Positions 11,359 through 24,512 are shown, counted from the stretch's first letter. The stretch: 64,000 nucleotides of DNA from Meconema thalassinum (GCA_946902985.2 OX336388.2:1499740545-1499804544), one strand, 5' to 3'. Program-made: numbers and translations. Notes: generated from the sequence alone by a model not told the origin.

Positions 11359-14300
11359 TATTATTATTACATTACATTATGCGAACCGGCCAAAACTAAG
11401 GACCACGCAAATATCACTTCATTTCCTTCTCATAGTTCCTTCTTCCTGTCTCTTCCTCCACACTTCCTTCATTCGTTCAGAGTGTTGCGCCTTTCTCTCT
11501 GCTGTCAATCTTCCTCCCCTGCGTTCTCTCTTTTCTCCCACGAGAACCTTTATGTTCGAAAGTATTTCCCTGAATTGTGTTCCGTCTCGACAGTCGTCTG
11601 TAATTCCTAGCCTCCGGAGTTCTTCCTTCATCTACTTGGTGTAACCCCCTTTGGTTCTTCAGATTATATATTTTATCAAAAATTTGTTTATTTATTCTTG
11701 TTGGATCCATTCTAACCATATGTCCATAGAAGCATAAACATATTTTCCTAATTGTTGTTTTCAGGCCTTCCACCCTTTCATATATCTCCTTGTTTGATCT
11801 TAGTTTGTAGGTTCCCTGTACCACTTTTGGGCCGTAAATCCTCCTCAATATCCTCCTTTCAATCCTCAGAAGCTTTTCCAGGTTCATCAAATTTGCCGTC
11901 TCTACACCATATAAGATCACCAGTTTTACCACAGCATTGTAGAGTTGTAGTTTGGCATTAAGGGAAAGGTTGTTTTTGTTGTATATATTTTCAGTGGAGA
12001 AGTTGAGTTTTTCTAGTTTGTCTTCTGTTTTCCATTGACTCTTTGTCCAGTCCATTGTTGCTAATGATCTCTCCGAGTTATTTAAAATGTTTCGTGACCT
12101 TTAGCCTCCCATATTTCGTCTTAACTGTTTTCTTCATGTAGTTCTTGTTGGTGCTAATCATCTCTGTATTTGGAAAAAAGATTTGTAGCCCTGTTTTCCC
12201 AGCGATTTCTTTTAGTTCATTTATCCGTATTATTGCTTCCTGTTCCGTTTCACCTAGAAGTACCAGATCATTCGCGAAGGCCAAACATCTGGGTTTGATG
12301 TTTGTATTTTTACTTCCAAGTAAAGCCCCGGAGTTATTGGTTGTCCACAATGTCTTCCTGATCTTATCTAGAACCACGTTGAACAACATTGGTGATAGGC
12401 TGTCTCCCTGCCTCAAACCTGTTTTTATTTGGAAGGGTTTGCTGATCTCTCCCCGGAATTTCACCTTGGATATAGTGTTTTTTAACGTCAGCCTAAGTAG
12501 GTTTAGCGTCTTTTGATCCACTCCATATTCCCTCAGTATGTCCATCAATGTGTCTCTATCGATTGAATCGTAAGGTTTGTGAAAGTCAATGAATGAGATG
12601 AATTTATAATTTGATCGTGCAGTGTAATATTTTATTATCATTTTCAGACAAAGTATTTGCTCTGGACAAGAACGCCCTCTCCAGAAACCTTCTTGATATT
12701 CTCCCAGTTGTGGGTCAATTTGTGGTTCCAGTCTGTTCAGTAGTAGTTTAGAAAAAATGTTGTTTGTAACTGATAAAAGTGATGCACCTGGATAATTATT
12801 GACGTGAGATTTCGGCCCCTTTTTATGTAACGGGTGAATCAGTGCCACCAACCAGTCCTCTGGTATCTTTTCATCCCTCCAGATATTCCTGAACAGTTCC
12901 GTCGTTTCAGTGATGAAGGCATCATTGGTTGTCTTCCACAGTTCGGCGATAACTCAAATTTCTCTGGACGCTTTATTGTTCTTTAAGGAATTTATTACAT
13001 TCCTTATCTCCACTTCATCTGGTGGTTCTGATAGTAGGTTCTGGACTGTGTCTTTCAGAGTTTCCAATTTTTCCTGTGGTGGTTCGTAATTAAGGAGTTC
13101 TTCGAAATAATTGGCAAGAATCTCACAGTTGTCCTTATCATTCAAGGCAAGGGATCAGTCCGGTTTCTTAAAGTAGAGGCTTGGTGCCGTGTAACCAGTA
13201 ATTTTATTGTTAAAAGCCCTATAGAATAGTCTGGTGTTGTTCTTCTTAAAATTATCTTCCATTTCCGTGACTTGTTCTCTAAGAAATTCTCTTCTGATTC
13301 TTCTCAGTATGCGGTGTGTTTGCTTCCTTATTTGTCTTGATTTCTCCAAATTCTGCAGTGTTTTATTTCCGTTCCATAATTTCCATGCCTCTAGCCTTTC
13401 CTTGATTGCTTCTTCGCATTCCTCATTTCACCAAGCATGTCTGCTGTGGTATTTCACAGATGCTAATTCTCTCGCCGGCTCTATTAGATTGTTTGTCACT
13501 TCATCCCAATTTTTGGGTGTTTTTAAAATTGTCTTTGATAGTCTTCTTTCTTTTCCTGGACGAGTAATTTACGGTTGATTCTTGGGATTCTTTTGACAAG
13601 GAGATCTGTGATAAGTAGCGATCTGATGTTACATTAACCGCTTTTCTGACTGTGATGTTTAGGATTTCCTTATAATTGTTGCGGGAAATTGCTACATGGT
13701 CCAATTGAAATTCGCCCAACATAGGGTTTGGTGATACCCATGTTTTCTTTTTTGGGGGTCTTGCCTTAAAATGTGTAGACATGATTTCGAGGTTGTCCAT
13801 TCTGCAGAAGTTGATCAATCTTTCTCCATTTTTATTCGTCCCTTTGTGTATCGGGTATCTTCCCGCTGTTGCCATGTACTTCTTTTCCCAGCCCAATTGT
13901 GCATTGAAATCCCCCAGGAGGATTTTGATGTTGTTTTGTGGAATCTTAAGTATTGCGTCTGCCAGTGTTTTCCAAAACTCCTCAACCTTCTTTTTATTGT
14001 CCTGATTGATCGATTTGATCCTGATTTATCAGTGTGTATTTCTTGTTTGTGGATTTAACCGTTAAGAGTGACAGTCTTGAGTTTATACTCTTGAAGTCAA
14101 CTAATGTGTTCAAGAATTTCTTATTTACTGCAAAAGCTGTTCCCAGGTGTGGAGGGTTTTTCATGATTTTCTTCCCGGGTTTCCCCTTGAAAATTCTAAT
14201 CCGTCTGATTCAAAGGATTCTTCATCAATGAACCTTGTTTCTTGTAGGGCCAGTATCGAAATGTCAAGTCTGTGTAATTCTGCTGTTAGCTGTTTCAGCT

Positions 14301-14654
14301 TTCCAACTTGAATGAGAGAATTAATATTGTATGTTCCGAAATAGTACTTTCTTTTATTCTTGAATTTAGCAAGGTTCATGTGGGGCTCCGATTCACCCAC
14401 TAGCTTCGTCACCCATGGGCTGTCGGGCACCCTGGAATCCGAAAGCCTGGCTTTGTCATCAGGGTAATATAAATTGTATGAAGCCATTTCCTTGATATTA
14501 ATATTTGGGTTTAGTGGTTGGATCAAGTCCAACGTTGTACAACTAAGGTTGTAAGCCTTGGAGGGTTGGCAAATTTTCCAACTGGGTGCCAAACCAGTCA
14601 ACCCTCCTCCTTTCTCATTCCGGACTTGGGACCGGACAATGGCGGAGTTACTAC
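11359..14654 (-). mobile_element. Nearly full-length RTE-type LINE (endonuclease + reverse transcriptase), inactivated
   Basis: About 3.3 kb, the usual RTE length, with one former ORF and a short 3' end closed by a TAATAATA tail. In order on the minus strand: an N-terminal leader (14,601 on); the APE-type endonuclease, with GTYNINSL, LALQETRFIDEE (catalytic Glu) and, at 13,896-13,501, QLDHVAISR; a linker (13,349-12,954); the RT at 12,851-12,078, with LIHPLHKKG, FIDFHKPYDSIDR, GLRQGDSLSPMLFN and AFANDLVLL; and a C-terminal domain (12,055-11,419) with RRILRRIYGP. The usual catalytic FADD reads FAND, a loss of one Asp. At least five frameshifts or stops break the frame. It is the same clade as the LINE at 1-1752. 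Confidence 0.9.
12078..12851 (-). pseudogene. Reverse transcriptase domain of the 11-14.6 kb LINE
   Basis: Longest open piece of this LINE (257 aa). It has the RT fingers-palm order: HPLHKKG near residue 7, FIDFHKPYDSIDR with the first catalytic Asp, GLRQGDSLSP and then AFANDLVLL. The second motif should be ADD and is AND, so polymerase activity is not expected even if the frame were joined to its neighbours. Confidence 0.9.
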
Positions 14655-14677
14655 TATTATTATTATTATTATTATTT
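14655..14677. repeat. (ATT)n microsatellite at the LINE 5' end
   Basis: About seven ATT units directly abut the LINE leader. The same trinucleotide class forms the 3' tail of the LINE on the same strand, so the element may have inserted in or next to such a repeat. Confidence 0.9.
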
Positions 14678-14760
14678 CAAGTGTAAATTGCATCAGCATG
14701 AAGAAATCGATTGTTTATTTTGATTTTTAAGATATGGAATGATGCTTTATAGGCCTACAT

Positions 14761-15324
14761 ATGTAAACAATGACAATTTCAGGTCCTCTTGATTGTGATT
14801 GTTCACGGAAGAACCAGTATATGGATTGGACCATACTTCAACATACCTTAGTTGACTTGCACCTACAGTACATGCTACACAAAAAATGGCTATCTTGATA
14901 GTATCATGTAATCGAAGTACAAATGGATATCTTGAAAAGAAGTAATCAAACATGACACATCAGCTGACTTCCAACCTACGTACCTATATTATGTTGAAAC
15001 TGCCGTACATCATCAGGCAAGACCAGGCGATGACCAGGAAGCATGTAAACAATGACAATTTCAGGTCCTCTTGATAGTGATTGTTCACGGAAGAACCAGT
15101 ATATGGATTGGACCATACTTCAACATATCTTAGTTGACTTGCACCTACAGTACATGCTACACAAAAAATGGCTATCTTGATAGTATCACGTAATCGAAGT
15201 ACAAATGGATATCTTGAAAAGAAGTAATCAAACATGACACATCAGCTGACTTCCAACCTACGTACCTATATTATGTTGAAACTGCCGTACATCATCAGGC
15301 AAGACCAGGCGATGACCAGGAAGC
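14761..15324. repeat. 282-bp tandem duplication, about 99% identical
   Basis: Units 14,761-15,042 and 15,043-15,324 differ at about three sites that I can see (T/A in GATTGTGATTG, C/T in CATACCTTAG, T/C in ATCATGTAATC). Each contains the same short minus-strand frame (MFDYFFSRYPFVLRL...), which I do not recognise. The unit is not seen elsewhere in the window. The high identity means a recent event or gene conversion; an assembly artefact is possible. Confidence 0.9.
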
Positions 15325-16829
15325 AGATTTCAGTACGAGATACCACGGAAGGAGTTTTATAGTAGTACCTACAGTTCAATGGTTTCAGCATAGGCACTCA
15401 ACCATCATATTTCAGTCCCACTCACAAACAGAAGGAAGTAGTTCATAATCTGTCCACCAGAGCACTCAGAATATGTATTTTTATGTAGTGCAATGTAAAC
15501 TCTGCACCATGGGGTACCCATTCGATGCACTTAGGGAAATTGTTTTTCTGTTCTGTGCGATGATGTCAAGGAGACAGGCAACCGGTCTTCTCATTCAACA
15601 TGTCTTGTGTGACGATCGCATTGTTAGATTATACAATCTCTCTCGAATTAGTATAAATCCCTTCATTGTTTTCATTATAGGAAGGAATTGCAGGCTTTAA
15701 AAATGAGATGTGTGTTTTATCTTTGAAAGAATACTCTTTATAGCTCACTTACAGCCTGTTCTCCTTGTCCACAATGATTTGATGATATCACGAAGAGAGA
15801 AAAATCTTTGTTCACTCGTACTGCCTTGGGTTGTTCACAGCTTGATATAGATGCTGATATACTGTTGATCGACATACATATTAGAGGATTGTGGATATGT
15901 CATTCTACACTTTTTTGTTACATATTTGGTTCAAATAGAAACTAATCACTTCTTAAAAATGATCCAGTACCTGAAATTTTCAATTTTCTATATCTGTGCA
16001 GCTACCCAAAAAGTTATTGAACGACAAGTACCAGTTGAGGTATGTAGGCCAATTATTTACTGTTGAGTTTTCTTTCTGTAGTACAGTAATTTTAAATCTG
16101 ATATTTGTGGTAGGCCTTTAGTGAACAATGAAATATCAGAAGCCATTTTTCAGTGTTGCCTAAATAATAGACTGGTGAACATTCCAGTGCATTGTAAATA
16201 CAACTTTGCACCTAGTAATAGGTTAAAGAAAAATTGTTGCTTTGTTCTTATCTGAGGGGGCTATCGGTCAATAGTATTATATACTACAAATATCAATCGC
16301 CCTCACCTCCAACATATCATGTTCATGTTGGATGCTAAAAGTTCTATTTGGGAGATGCTGGAATACACATATCACATTGTATACATTCTCCTATTATTTC
16401 CAGACTGAGTTATTTCACTGAAGGAGAATGTTCATAAACAAAGAAAAAATTGATGTTTTGTTGGAAACATATTTTACTTTATAGGATAAAAAGCATTAAA
16501 GTAGAGCACCAGCTCAGTGTCCAACATCTCTGTTGATGAAAATCATAGTACTGCACATGTGAAACTCTTCCTATTCGGAAGAGGTAATTTTATATCTAAA
16601 AGGGAATATTCTTGTGATTGATACAATGTCACTATGCAAACAAACTTGATTGGACTGAGCTGAGGAATTGTAGGCTGGTGAAATTTGGGATTCTGAGCAT
16701 GATCTGAACTTTGAAGCTCTTGTGTTAATGCTGGTATCACTCGCACACAACTTCAAGTGTCCTGTGGGTTACTTTCTAATTAACGAAACATCAACAGGAA
16801 TACAGTGTCAGATGATCAATGTGTGTCTT
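15325..16829. other. Unannotated AT-rich region
   Basis: No coding signature. Near 16,140-16,168 GAAGCCATTTTTCAGTGTTG matches part of the Penelope-like terminal sequence at 55.1 kb and may be a tiny relic. Confidence 0.5.
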
Positions 16830-16845
16830 AAAAAGTTACATGAGG

Positions 16846-17074
16846 ACCACTTCGTGGTGTAGCGGCTAGCGTTCTTAGCTGTCCGGAGGTTCGGGTTCAA
16901 TTCCCAGCTCTGCCATGAAATTTTAATTCCGGTGTGAGGGCTGGAACAGGGTACACTCAGCCCTGTGAGGCAAAATAGAGAAGAGGAGAGTTCGATTCAC
17001 ACCTTAGCCATCCTGAAAGTGGTTTTCCGTGGTTTCCCAATTCTACTCCAGGAAAATGCTGGGATGGTTTCTAA
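16846..17074 (+). mobile_element. tRNA-derived SINE, family B: 5' part, interrupted by the 35-kb element
   Basis: The tRNA-like head has A-box TGGTGTAGCGG and B-box GGTTCAATTCC, followed by a body ending GGGATGGTTTCTAA. The body resumes after 52,505 (CTTAAGGTCACATCCGCC...) in the order seen in the related copy at 32.1 kb. A 16-bp target duplication, AAAAAGTTACATGAGG, lies at 16,830-16,845 and 53,034-53,049. The SINE is therefore the target into which everything between was inserted. Confidence 0.92.
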
Positions 17075-17129
17075 CAGGGCTGGATAACTTAACATAATGG
17101 CCTTGAATAACGAATTGTTTCACGTTACG

Positions 17130-17610
17130 GTATACATTGAATACCGTATAACAGAATGTTTGTTGTAACGATTATTCATACAAAGAACGAATAAACGGAT
17201 ACTGTATATATACCGTTATTTTAAATATTTAATTATCATACCGGATAACATTTTAGTTATCCCAGGAGACACAAGTCGAATAACGTTATTGGCGATGTAA
17301 CACAATCAAATGTACCCCATTCACTCCGATGTTTTAAATAACGTTAATGACAAGACCGGATAGCATTGTGTTACGCTGCAGTCTCGCAGGTCGAATAACG
17401 TTATTCGAGCTGAAAAGAGTCGCGAACACCTACCACTGAATCCGAACTTTATATAACGTTACTGACAAGACTGGATAGCATTGAGTTATGCTGCATGCGT
17501 CGCAGGTCGAATAACGTTATTAACTTCGTGTTCTTCTGTTGTATGGATCCCGGGTTGAATAAAGTTATTAGCCTCGTACTAGGGTCCAAAATACAATAAC
17601 GGTATCCTCC
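17130..17610. promoter_or_regulatory. Left subterminal AATAACGTTATT cluster (possible transposase-binding repeats)
   Basis: The perfect 12-bp palindrome occurs at 17,279-17,290 and 17,394-17,405, with near copies at about 17,335, 17,450, 17,510 and 17,560, often preceded by GGTCG. hAT transposases are known to bind subterminal repeats; assigning this role here is inference. Confidence 0.6.
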
Positions 17611-20023
17611 TACTAGTGTACGAATATAAAGATAGCTATCAATTAATTCGGATTCGTAGTGCTGCCAGGTGACAAACAAGTAGTTCCGTGACCTACTAAA
17701 AAACCTACTTTTCCGTAAAATTTAAGATTAAGGTCAACGATTAATCTACTGTGTATACGATAGGCCTATCTAGAATGATGACGAACTTAAGTTGGCAATA
17801 CTAACATTTCTAATTGCATTGGAATATAGCTGAAGTATTCTAATACAGCACTACAGTTGGCAGCCTAGGTGACTCTGAATATATCCTTAGTTCCATCTCC
17901 TAAGGTACAGAATGCACATACAACATTTGGTTGAAGCCCAATGGATAGTATGGACGCTGCATGTTGTGAAATATTGGATCTATCAGTGCGTATAAAATCA
18001 TATTGGCAACAAGGTCATGCACGTGTGATCAGAATTAATCTGAAATAATACTATATTTTAAAGTGCCAATTTTGGATAACACCCATTTGTTGGTATAGAA
18101 TTTACATGCATTTCCAGCAGGCTTAGAATTATGTTGGCAGCACTGACACACATTAGTTACTCGAAATTAATCTGAAATTTTAGGTACCATATGTGTGCAA
18201 CATTCAGAGATGTTGACTAGCTTACTTTCTGATATATTGGTATTAGGGTAAAGAAAGAGAATGAGCATTCATTAGCAGTTGGCAGCCCCGCTGGCTCTCA
18301 AGTGTAAGCATAGTCATATCTGTTATAGTACAAAAAAGCACATACGAAATTTGGTTAAAATCCAATTGATAGTATAGAAGTTAGATACACTTAAACATTG
18401 GACTTATCTGCAGGCTTAAAATCATGTTGGCAACACTCTCATATATGTTATTATCTCTATGTGTACTAATTTTGGAAGAGTTCGCATGCATAATGTCTGA
18501 TAAATCCAACATAGAGCTCAAAAGTGAATTCTGAATTTTCAGCAGTTACTAGCACTGAAATAATTTTCAAAAAAAAATGCCCGTGAGATGTTGAGATATA
18601 GATCTTTACTTATACCAAATTTGGTTTCAATAACTGCAGCTGTCTAGGAGGGACAGACAGACATTTGACTGGATCGATGTCATAAGTCTACTTTTTCCAC
18701 ATTTTTACAAAATGTGAAAAGTAAGCTAAAATAGTACGTAGAATATACGATGGCTACTGTATAACATCCAACCTTAGGTGCTTCGATACTGTGCTGATGG
18801 ACATATCTGCTTATGGACATATCACATGTGTTGTACCGCAATCATTAGCCATCAGAAAACAAATGGTACAGATTGTAACGTTAAAGCTTGTATACAGGCA
18901 CAATTCCGGTATAGGCTTGAATAACGTTATTCGCACCAGCATTCCGTGTTCCGATTGGCTCAGCTGCAAGAAATCAAGCATGGAGGAAAGTTGTGGATTG
19001 AGAGTAATATTTGCAGTTCATTGGCATTATTAATGCAAACCAGTCATTAAGATGCGTTACGTTGAATACATGAAGAGGCACTGACTGATTGAACGCATTC
19101 CTGTCAGTATTTACGATTTAACTGAAATCATTCGACATTTAGCTATACGCATGAAGTTACGTAAGTATGAGCTAGGCTACTAAGTGAAAAGTGTACGAGT
19201 GCTATAGCTGTGACATAGTGTCCAATGGATCTTGGGTTCGAGACGCTCTATGGTTAAAATTTGTATTCTTTTTGAATTATTTTGTTGTATTCACACTACT
19301 TTTCTTGTGAGTTTCCAACTACGATTTATTTGCATGATCTACGGAGATGATGTTAATAATGGATATTGGTGGGGAAAATTATTCTATTCTATCATTCAAA
19401 TTTGTACTTCCCCATACAAAACCATAAATATTTGTACTATTCGTGAAAGTATAATAATATTTTCATACCACAATAATAGTCTATGTTTACTCCGCAATAA
19501 ATAATATATCAATAAGAAGAAATAGTTTCGTGACGATCTAAAGAGCATACTTTTCTTTATATTTAAGATTCATGCCAATGATTAAACTATATAGACCTAT
19601 CTAGAATAATGACGAAATTTAGTTGGTAATACTAACATTTCTAATTATATTGGAATATAACTGAATTATTCTAATACAGCACTACAGTTGGCAGCCTAGG
19701 TGACTCTGAATATATCCTTAGTTCCATCTCCTAAGGTACAGAATGCACATACAACATATGGTTGAAGTCCAATGGATAGTATGGAGGTTGCATGTTGTGA
19801 AATATTGGATCTATCAGTGCGTATAAAATCATATTGGCAACAAGGTCATGCACGTGTGATCAGAATTAATCTGAAATAATACTATATTTTAAAGTGCCAA
19901 ATTAGGATAACATCAATTTGTTGGTATAGACTTTACATGCATTTTCAGCAGGCTTAGAATTATGTTGGCAGCACTGACGTGCATTAGTTACTCGAAGTTA
20001 ATCTGAAATTTTAGGTACCGGTA

Positions 20024-22014
20024 GGGTTATGGCTCTATATATCGAACACCCTTTAAATATCGAACACTTCAAAAATTTCGTTGCAAAATAAGGATATCGA
20101 TAAGTTTACACAGCATCTTAGATTTCTGAATTCACCCCGCCAAACTTCTCTTTATGTCAATCGATAGGTCGAAGTCGTTACTGCGTTGGTGAGCGCGGGA
20201 AAGTGTCAGAACCTTGTTGTTGGCGGGATATTGATGACTGCGTTGGATTGTTAGTAAGGGGGCGTGTCCCTGTGATTACTCATTTCTGCTGGTAAAATAG
20301 TGTCTTTGGAAGTATCCTTTAAATAATATGTTGTGTTAACATAAATACATGTTTATTAATTTCTTATGATCTCGGTTTTAATTTATCTTCATATTTGAAT
20401 CCCGTTTTATAATATCGAAATGTCGTTCGATAAAAGAGGTTCATGCATACAAAAATAGCCCTTAATATCGAACGACACTAAAATTAATGGGCTGCTACTG
20501 ATTTTAATTTACAGTAGTGTTTTCTTTTGCGCCGAAAGTCCGCATTTCTGTGGTCGTGACTGATGAGGCGACTATCTGTAAATTGAGAGGACCTGAATTT
20601 GAACCCGCATCGGGTATAGTTAGATTTCTTTTACGTTGCCTTATGTCGGTTTGATGCCGTACGTTGTGCTAATCACTTTATTTGGCAATCGTGTCAATAT
20701 CCAGAGTTCACATCATCAGCAAACACTGTACAGTGGCGGCGAGGAGAGGGGACCTTCGGGGGCAGATTTTTTGCCTCAATTTCTTCAATTTTATACTCTT
20801 AACAGCCCTATAACCATTGACCCCTTTGTCCCCTTCACGTCTAACTCCCAACCGCCGCTACTGTAAATATTGTGCAATAAACAGAGTAGAGGATTAGAAG
20901 CAGAAAATTATTATTTTGCAGTTCTTGGTTAGTTTCCTTAACTAGTGCTTACAGCTTGACAATGGTCAAAATTAAGACACCCAAGGGGAGAAATGTCCCA
21001 AAATCAAGAATTAAACCGGTTGAAAAAATGAAACGGTGTCAGTATTCGTTATCTGCCTTGACTGAAGCTGTTCAACAGGTTAAGTCCGGTATGATGTCAC
21101 AAGAGTGGAAGAGTGTTACAACTCGGTACAATGCAACACATGCAACTATATCGGCAAATGAAACTATGACAGATAGTTCATCAGAAGAAGAAGAAAAAAT
21201 AAATGATGACCAGGGCATTGATAATCGTGATTTCACGTGGAATGAAGAACGTTTAGAGGTGTTAGTACCATCTCCCAAGAAGGATCTTCCTGGTTCCGTC
21301 ATTTTGAAGAGTGGAGTAAAAGTTCACAAGCCGAAACTATTGAATGAGGATGAAATCTATTCGGAGCTTGCTTGCTAACCCACCTCAAGTACCGGTACAC
21401 GTAGTAGCGAGGATTCATTCAAAGATATTCTCCAAGTTCCTCAAGTAACTTACCAGAAAAACCCCATCAGTTTGGGTTAAGGAAAACGTACGCGATATCT
21501 TCAAAGGAGTACCAGGAAGAATTGAAGAAAAAGAAAAGAAAGAAATAGGACTAAAGACATGGACTTATGGAAATAAGATACTGATTTTAGTGTTTCTCAG
21601 GATATTTTTAATATTATTAATTGCGTTTGTGAATTATATTTAAGAATCCTTCTGTTTTGTTCTTATTACAACCATAATAATGTCTAAAAGTTGCCTGATT
21701 CATAATAAATAGTTCTGTTCGGTATTTAAAACCTTGCCGTTCGATATAAAAAAATCATGTTCGATAATTACAACTTCACTGATCGATATATAATGCAGAT
21801 CGTTCGATATATGGAGGAATACAGCTGCTGCATTTAAAGAGGCCTGGAACCTATAAATTATATATTTTAAAGGTCCGAACAAGCTAGTTACAACCAACGG
21901 ATGTTCCGTTAAGGTTTTATCTCTTCTTCAGATGTCTGTTCTTCACTGGCAAAAATTACTGATCAATTATTCGTAGAGCTGACGTTAAGTGTTCGATATA
22001 TAGTGCCATAACCC
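20024..22014 (+). mobile_element. pogo/Tigger-like element with internal deletion
   Basis: The ends are GGGTTATGGCTCTATATATC (left) and the reverse complement of GGGTTATGGCACTATATATC (right), extending to CGAACAC. It interrupts the second module of the left arm, whose sequence resumes GTGTGCGACATTCAG as in the uninterrupted copy at 18.2 kb. TA precedes the left end, as in pogo-like elements, but the right flank lacks a clean TA. Several short ATCGAA repeats lie near both ends. It encodes one short fusion ORF (next entry). Confidence 0.75.
20956..21378 (+). CDS. Deleted pogo-like transposase: psq-type HTH fused to an acidic C-terminus
   Basis: 140 aa, open. Residues about 26-66 (RCQYSLSALTEAVQQVKSGM, then THATIS) match the Psq/CENP-B-type N-terminal helix-turn-helix of pogo/Tigger transposases, which binds the element ends. 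Residues 73-90 are acidic (SSSEEEE) and the rest is basic-hydrophobic. The DDE catalytic core, about 300 residues in family members, is absent, so the product could at most bind DNA. A start at residue 3 (MVKIKTPKG) is equally possible. Expression is not shown by the sequence. Confidence 0.6.
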   Translation: MTMVKIKTPKGRNVPKSRIKPVEKMKRCQYSLSALTEAVQQVKSGMMSQEWKSVTTRYNATHATISANETMTDSSSEEEEKINDDQGIDNRDFTWNEERLEVLVPSPKKDLPGSVILKSGVKVHKPKLLNEDEIYSELAC

Positions 22015-23681
22015 GTGTGCGACATTCAGAGCTGTTGGCTAGCATACTTTCTGATATATTGGTATTAGGATAAAGAATGAGAATGAGCATTCGTTAGCAG
22101 TTGGCAGCCCTGCTGGCTCTCAAGTATAAGCATAGTCATATTTGTTATAGTACACAAAAACACATACGATATTTGGTTAAAATCCAATTGATAGTATAGA
22201 AGTTAGATACGGTACACTTAAACATTGGACGTATCCGCAGGCTTAAAATCATGTTGGCAACACTGTCATATTTGCGCTTCTTAAAATATATATTTGGAAT
22301 GTTATTATCTCTATGTTCACTAATTTTGGAATAGTTCGCATGCATAACGTCTGATAAACCCAACATAAGAGTTCAAAAGTGAATTGTGATTTTTCTGCGC
22401 AATTACTAGCACTGAAGTAATTTTCAAATTTGCCCGTGAGATATTGAGTATAGATCTTTACTTATACCAAATTTGGTTTCAATAACTGCAGCCGTCTAGG
22501 AGGGACGGACAGACATTTGACTAGATCGATGTCATGAGTCTACTTTTTCCTCATGTTTACAAAATGTGAAAAGTAGGCTAAAATAGTACGTAGAATATAC
22601 GATGGCTACTGTATAACACCCAACCGTAGGTGCTTCGATACTGTGCTGATCAGTACCCTCTGCTTATGAATATATCACATGTGTTGTACCGCAATCATTG
22701 GCCATCAGAGTACAAATGGTACAGATTGTAACGTTAAAGCTTGTATGCAGGCACAATTCCGGTATAGGCTTGAATAACGTTATTCGCACCAGATTCCGTG
22801 TTCTGATTGGCTCAGCTGCAAGAAATCAAACATGGAGGAAAGTTGTGGATTTAGAGTAATATTTGCAGTTTGTTGGCATTATTAATACAAATCAGTCATT
22901 AAGATGCGTTACGTTGAATACATGAAGAGGCACTGACTGATTGTACGCATTCCTGTCAGTATTTACGATTTAACTGAATTAATTCGGCATTTAGCTATAC
23001 GCATAAAGTTACGTAACTATGAGCTAGGCTACTAAGTGAAAAGTGTACGAGTGCTATAGCTGTAACTTGGTATCTAATGGATCTCGGGATCGAGACGCTC
23101 TAGGGCAAAAATTTTGATTCTTTTTGAATTATTTTGTTGTATTAACACTACGGTACTTTTCTTGTGAGTTTCCAACTACGATTTATTCGCATGATCTACG
23201 GAGATGATGTTAATAATGGATATTGGCAGGGAAAATTATTCCATTCTATCATTCAAACTTGTACTTCCCCATTCAAAACCATGAATATTTGTACTAAGTT
23301 ATTCGTGAAAGTATAATAATATTATCATACCACAATAATTGTCTATGTTTACTCCACAACATAAACAAATAGGCTACATTTGTTATGTCGGTAGGCCGGA
23401 TACTGCTGCGTGTCCCCCCCCCCCCCACTGAACTCCGAGCCCATGGACTTGAGAAGCTCAGCCCGTTCAGAGCCGTTCTCATCTAATGCGGCCGCGTTCT
23501 GGCCAATAACACTGGACTCACAAAGCACTGGACGGGGTGGGCCGATCGGGCAGACTAACCTTCACCACGCGTGCACAACCAAATGCTCCCTTTACACTTC
23601 TATTCAGAATTTTTAGCAATACTGGTGTCACTGAGTTAATGGTATAGTTCAAACTGGCTAATCTCTATCTGAAATACATCG

Positions 23682-23893
23682 ATAGTTGTTTTTGATTGGT
23701 TTAGGGGCTTTGCGACATCATGGTCATGTAGCCCCGTGTATTTGTGTGTGTGTGTAATTTGTCTGATAATCTGTGTTATCGTGAGGGATCTATTAGTGTG
23801 CGCTTTGTAATTTAGATGAGGATTGGAAGGAAGCGGCCGTGGCCTTATGTTAGGTACCATCCCGGCATTTGCCTGGAGTAGAAGTTAAATAAC
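23682..23893 (-). mobile_element. SINE family B 3' remnant (left arm)
   Basis: Body and tail of family B without the tRNA head: GCAAATGCCGGGATGGTACC through GGCCACGGCCGC and ATAACAC to TTGCGACATCATGG on the opposite strand. A mirror copy sits at 32,068-32,266, so the SINE was there before the inverted duplication. Confidence 0.7.
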
Positions 23894-24512
23894 AAATCGG
23901 AAATTAAGTACTGTATCGAGTTTAACCGAGTTTATACAAATATTACTGTCGTCAAACGAATTTAGATAGCCATTTGAAGTTATTAGACATTGCACAAAAC
24001 GAAGTTTTAACTTATACATTACGTCGTTCTAAATACTGGTTTTATCTTAAAGGTGTGTCACTATTAGTAAATTGTGCCAATGGTAAGAATAATAATACTA
24101 CTATTAATAACAACGAGTTCCGTGACGAACTAAAGAGCCTACTTTTCTTTAAATTTAAGATTCATGCCAATCTATTGAGACCTATCTAAAATAATGACGA
24201 CACCAAGTTTGTAATACCGTACTAACATTTCTAAGTATTGCAGTTTGAAAAACGGCTGAAACAGTGTATCCTAATAAAGTAACTTACTACAGTTGGCAGC
24301 CCTGGTGACTCTCAAAATATTCTTATTTCCATCTCTTAAGGTATAGAATGCACATACAAAATTTGGTTGAAGTCTAATGGATAATGGAAGTTACATGCTG
24401 TTTGATATTGGTTGATTAACGGCCACGTAAAACTAAAAGCTTAACTAAACACGTTAAACACAGAGTCCTTGCTTTATTTGAGAAATGTGGCTAAAATTCG
24501 TCCATACATGTT

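Larger units (their letters stand above)
17611..24510. repeat. Left arm of the long inverted repeat (module array)
   Basis: At least two direct copies of a module of about 1.05 kb (17,690-18,735; 19,530-22,585 once the inserted pogo-like element is removed) plus a spacer of about 780 bp. The module begins near TTCCGTGAC and GCCTACTTTTC and ends in a hairpin with AAAAGTAGGCTAA. The spacer carries AATAACGTTATTCGCACC (18,922 and 22,773). Inside the module a shorter unit containing TTGGCAGC and ATTTGGTTGAA recurs. A third, partial module follows at 24,107-24,420. The arm pairs with 31,102-34,126, 42,036-42,953 and 47,258-47,950. No coding potential recognised. Confidence 0.85.

Noticed and set aside
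18791..19033. 80-codon frame repeated inverted at 33.6 kb
   Set aside because: It lies in the duplicated arm spacer. Conservation reflects recent duplication; sister copies at 22.7 and 47.7 kb are interrupted.
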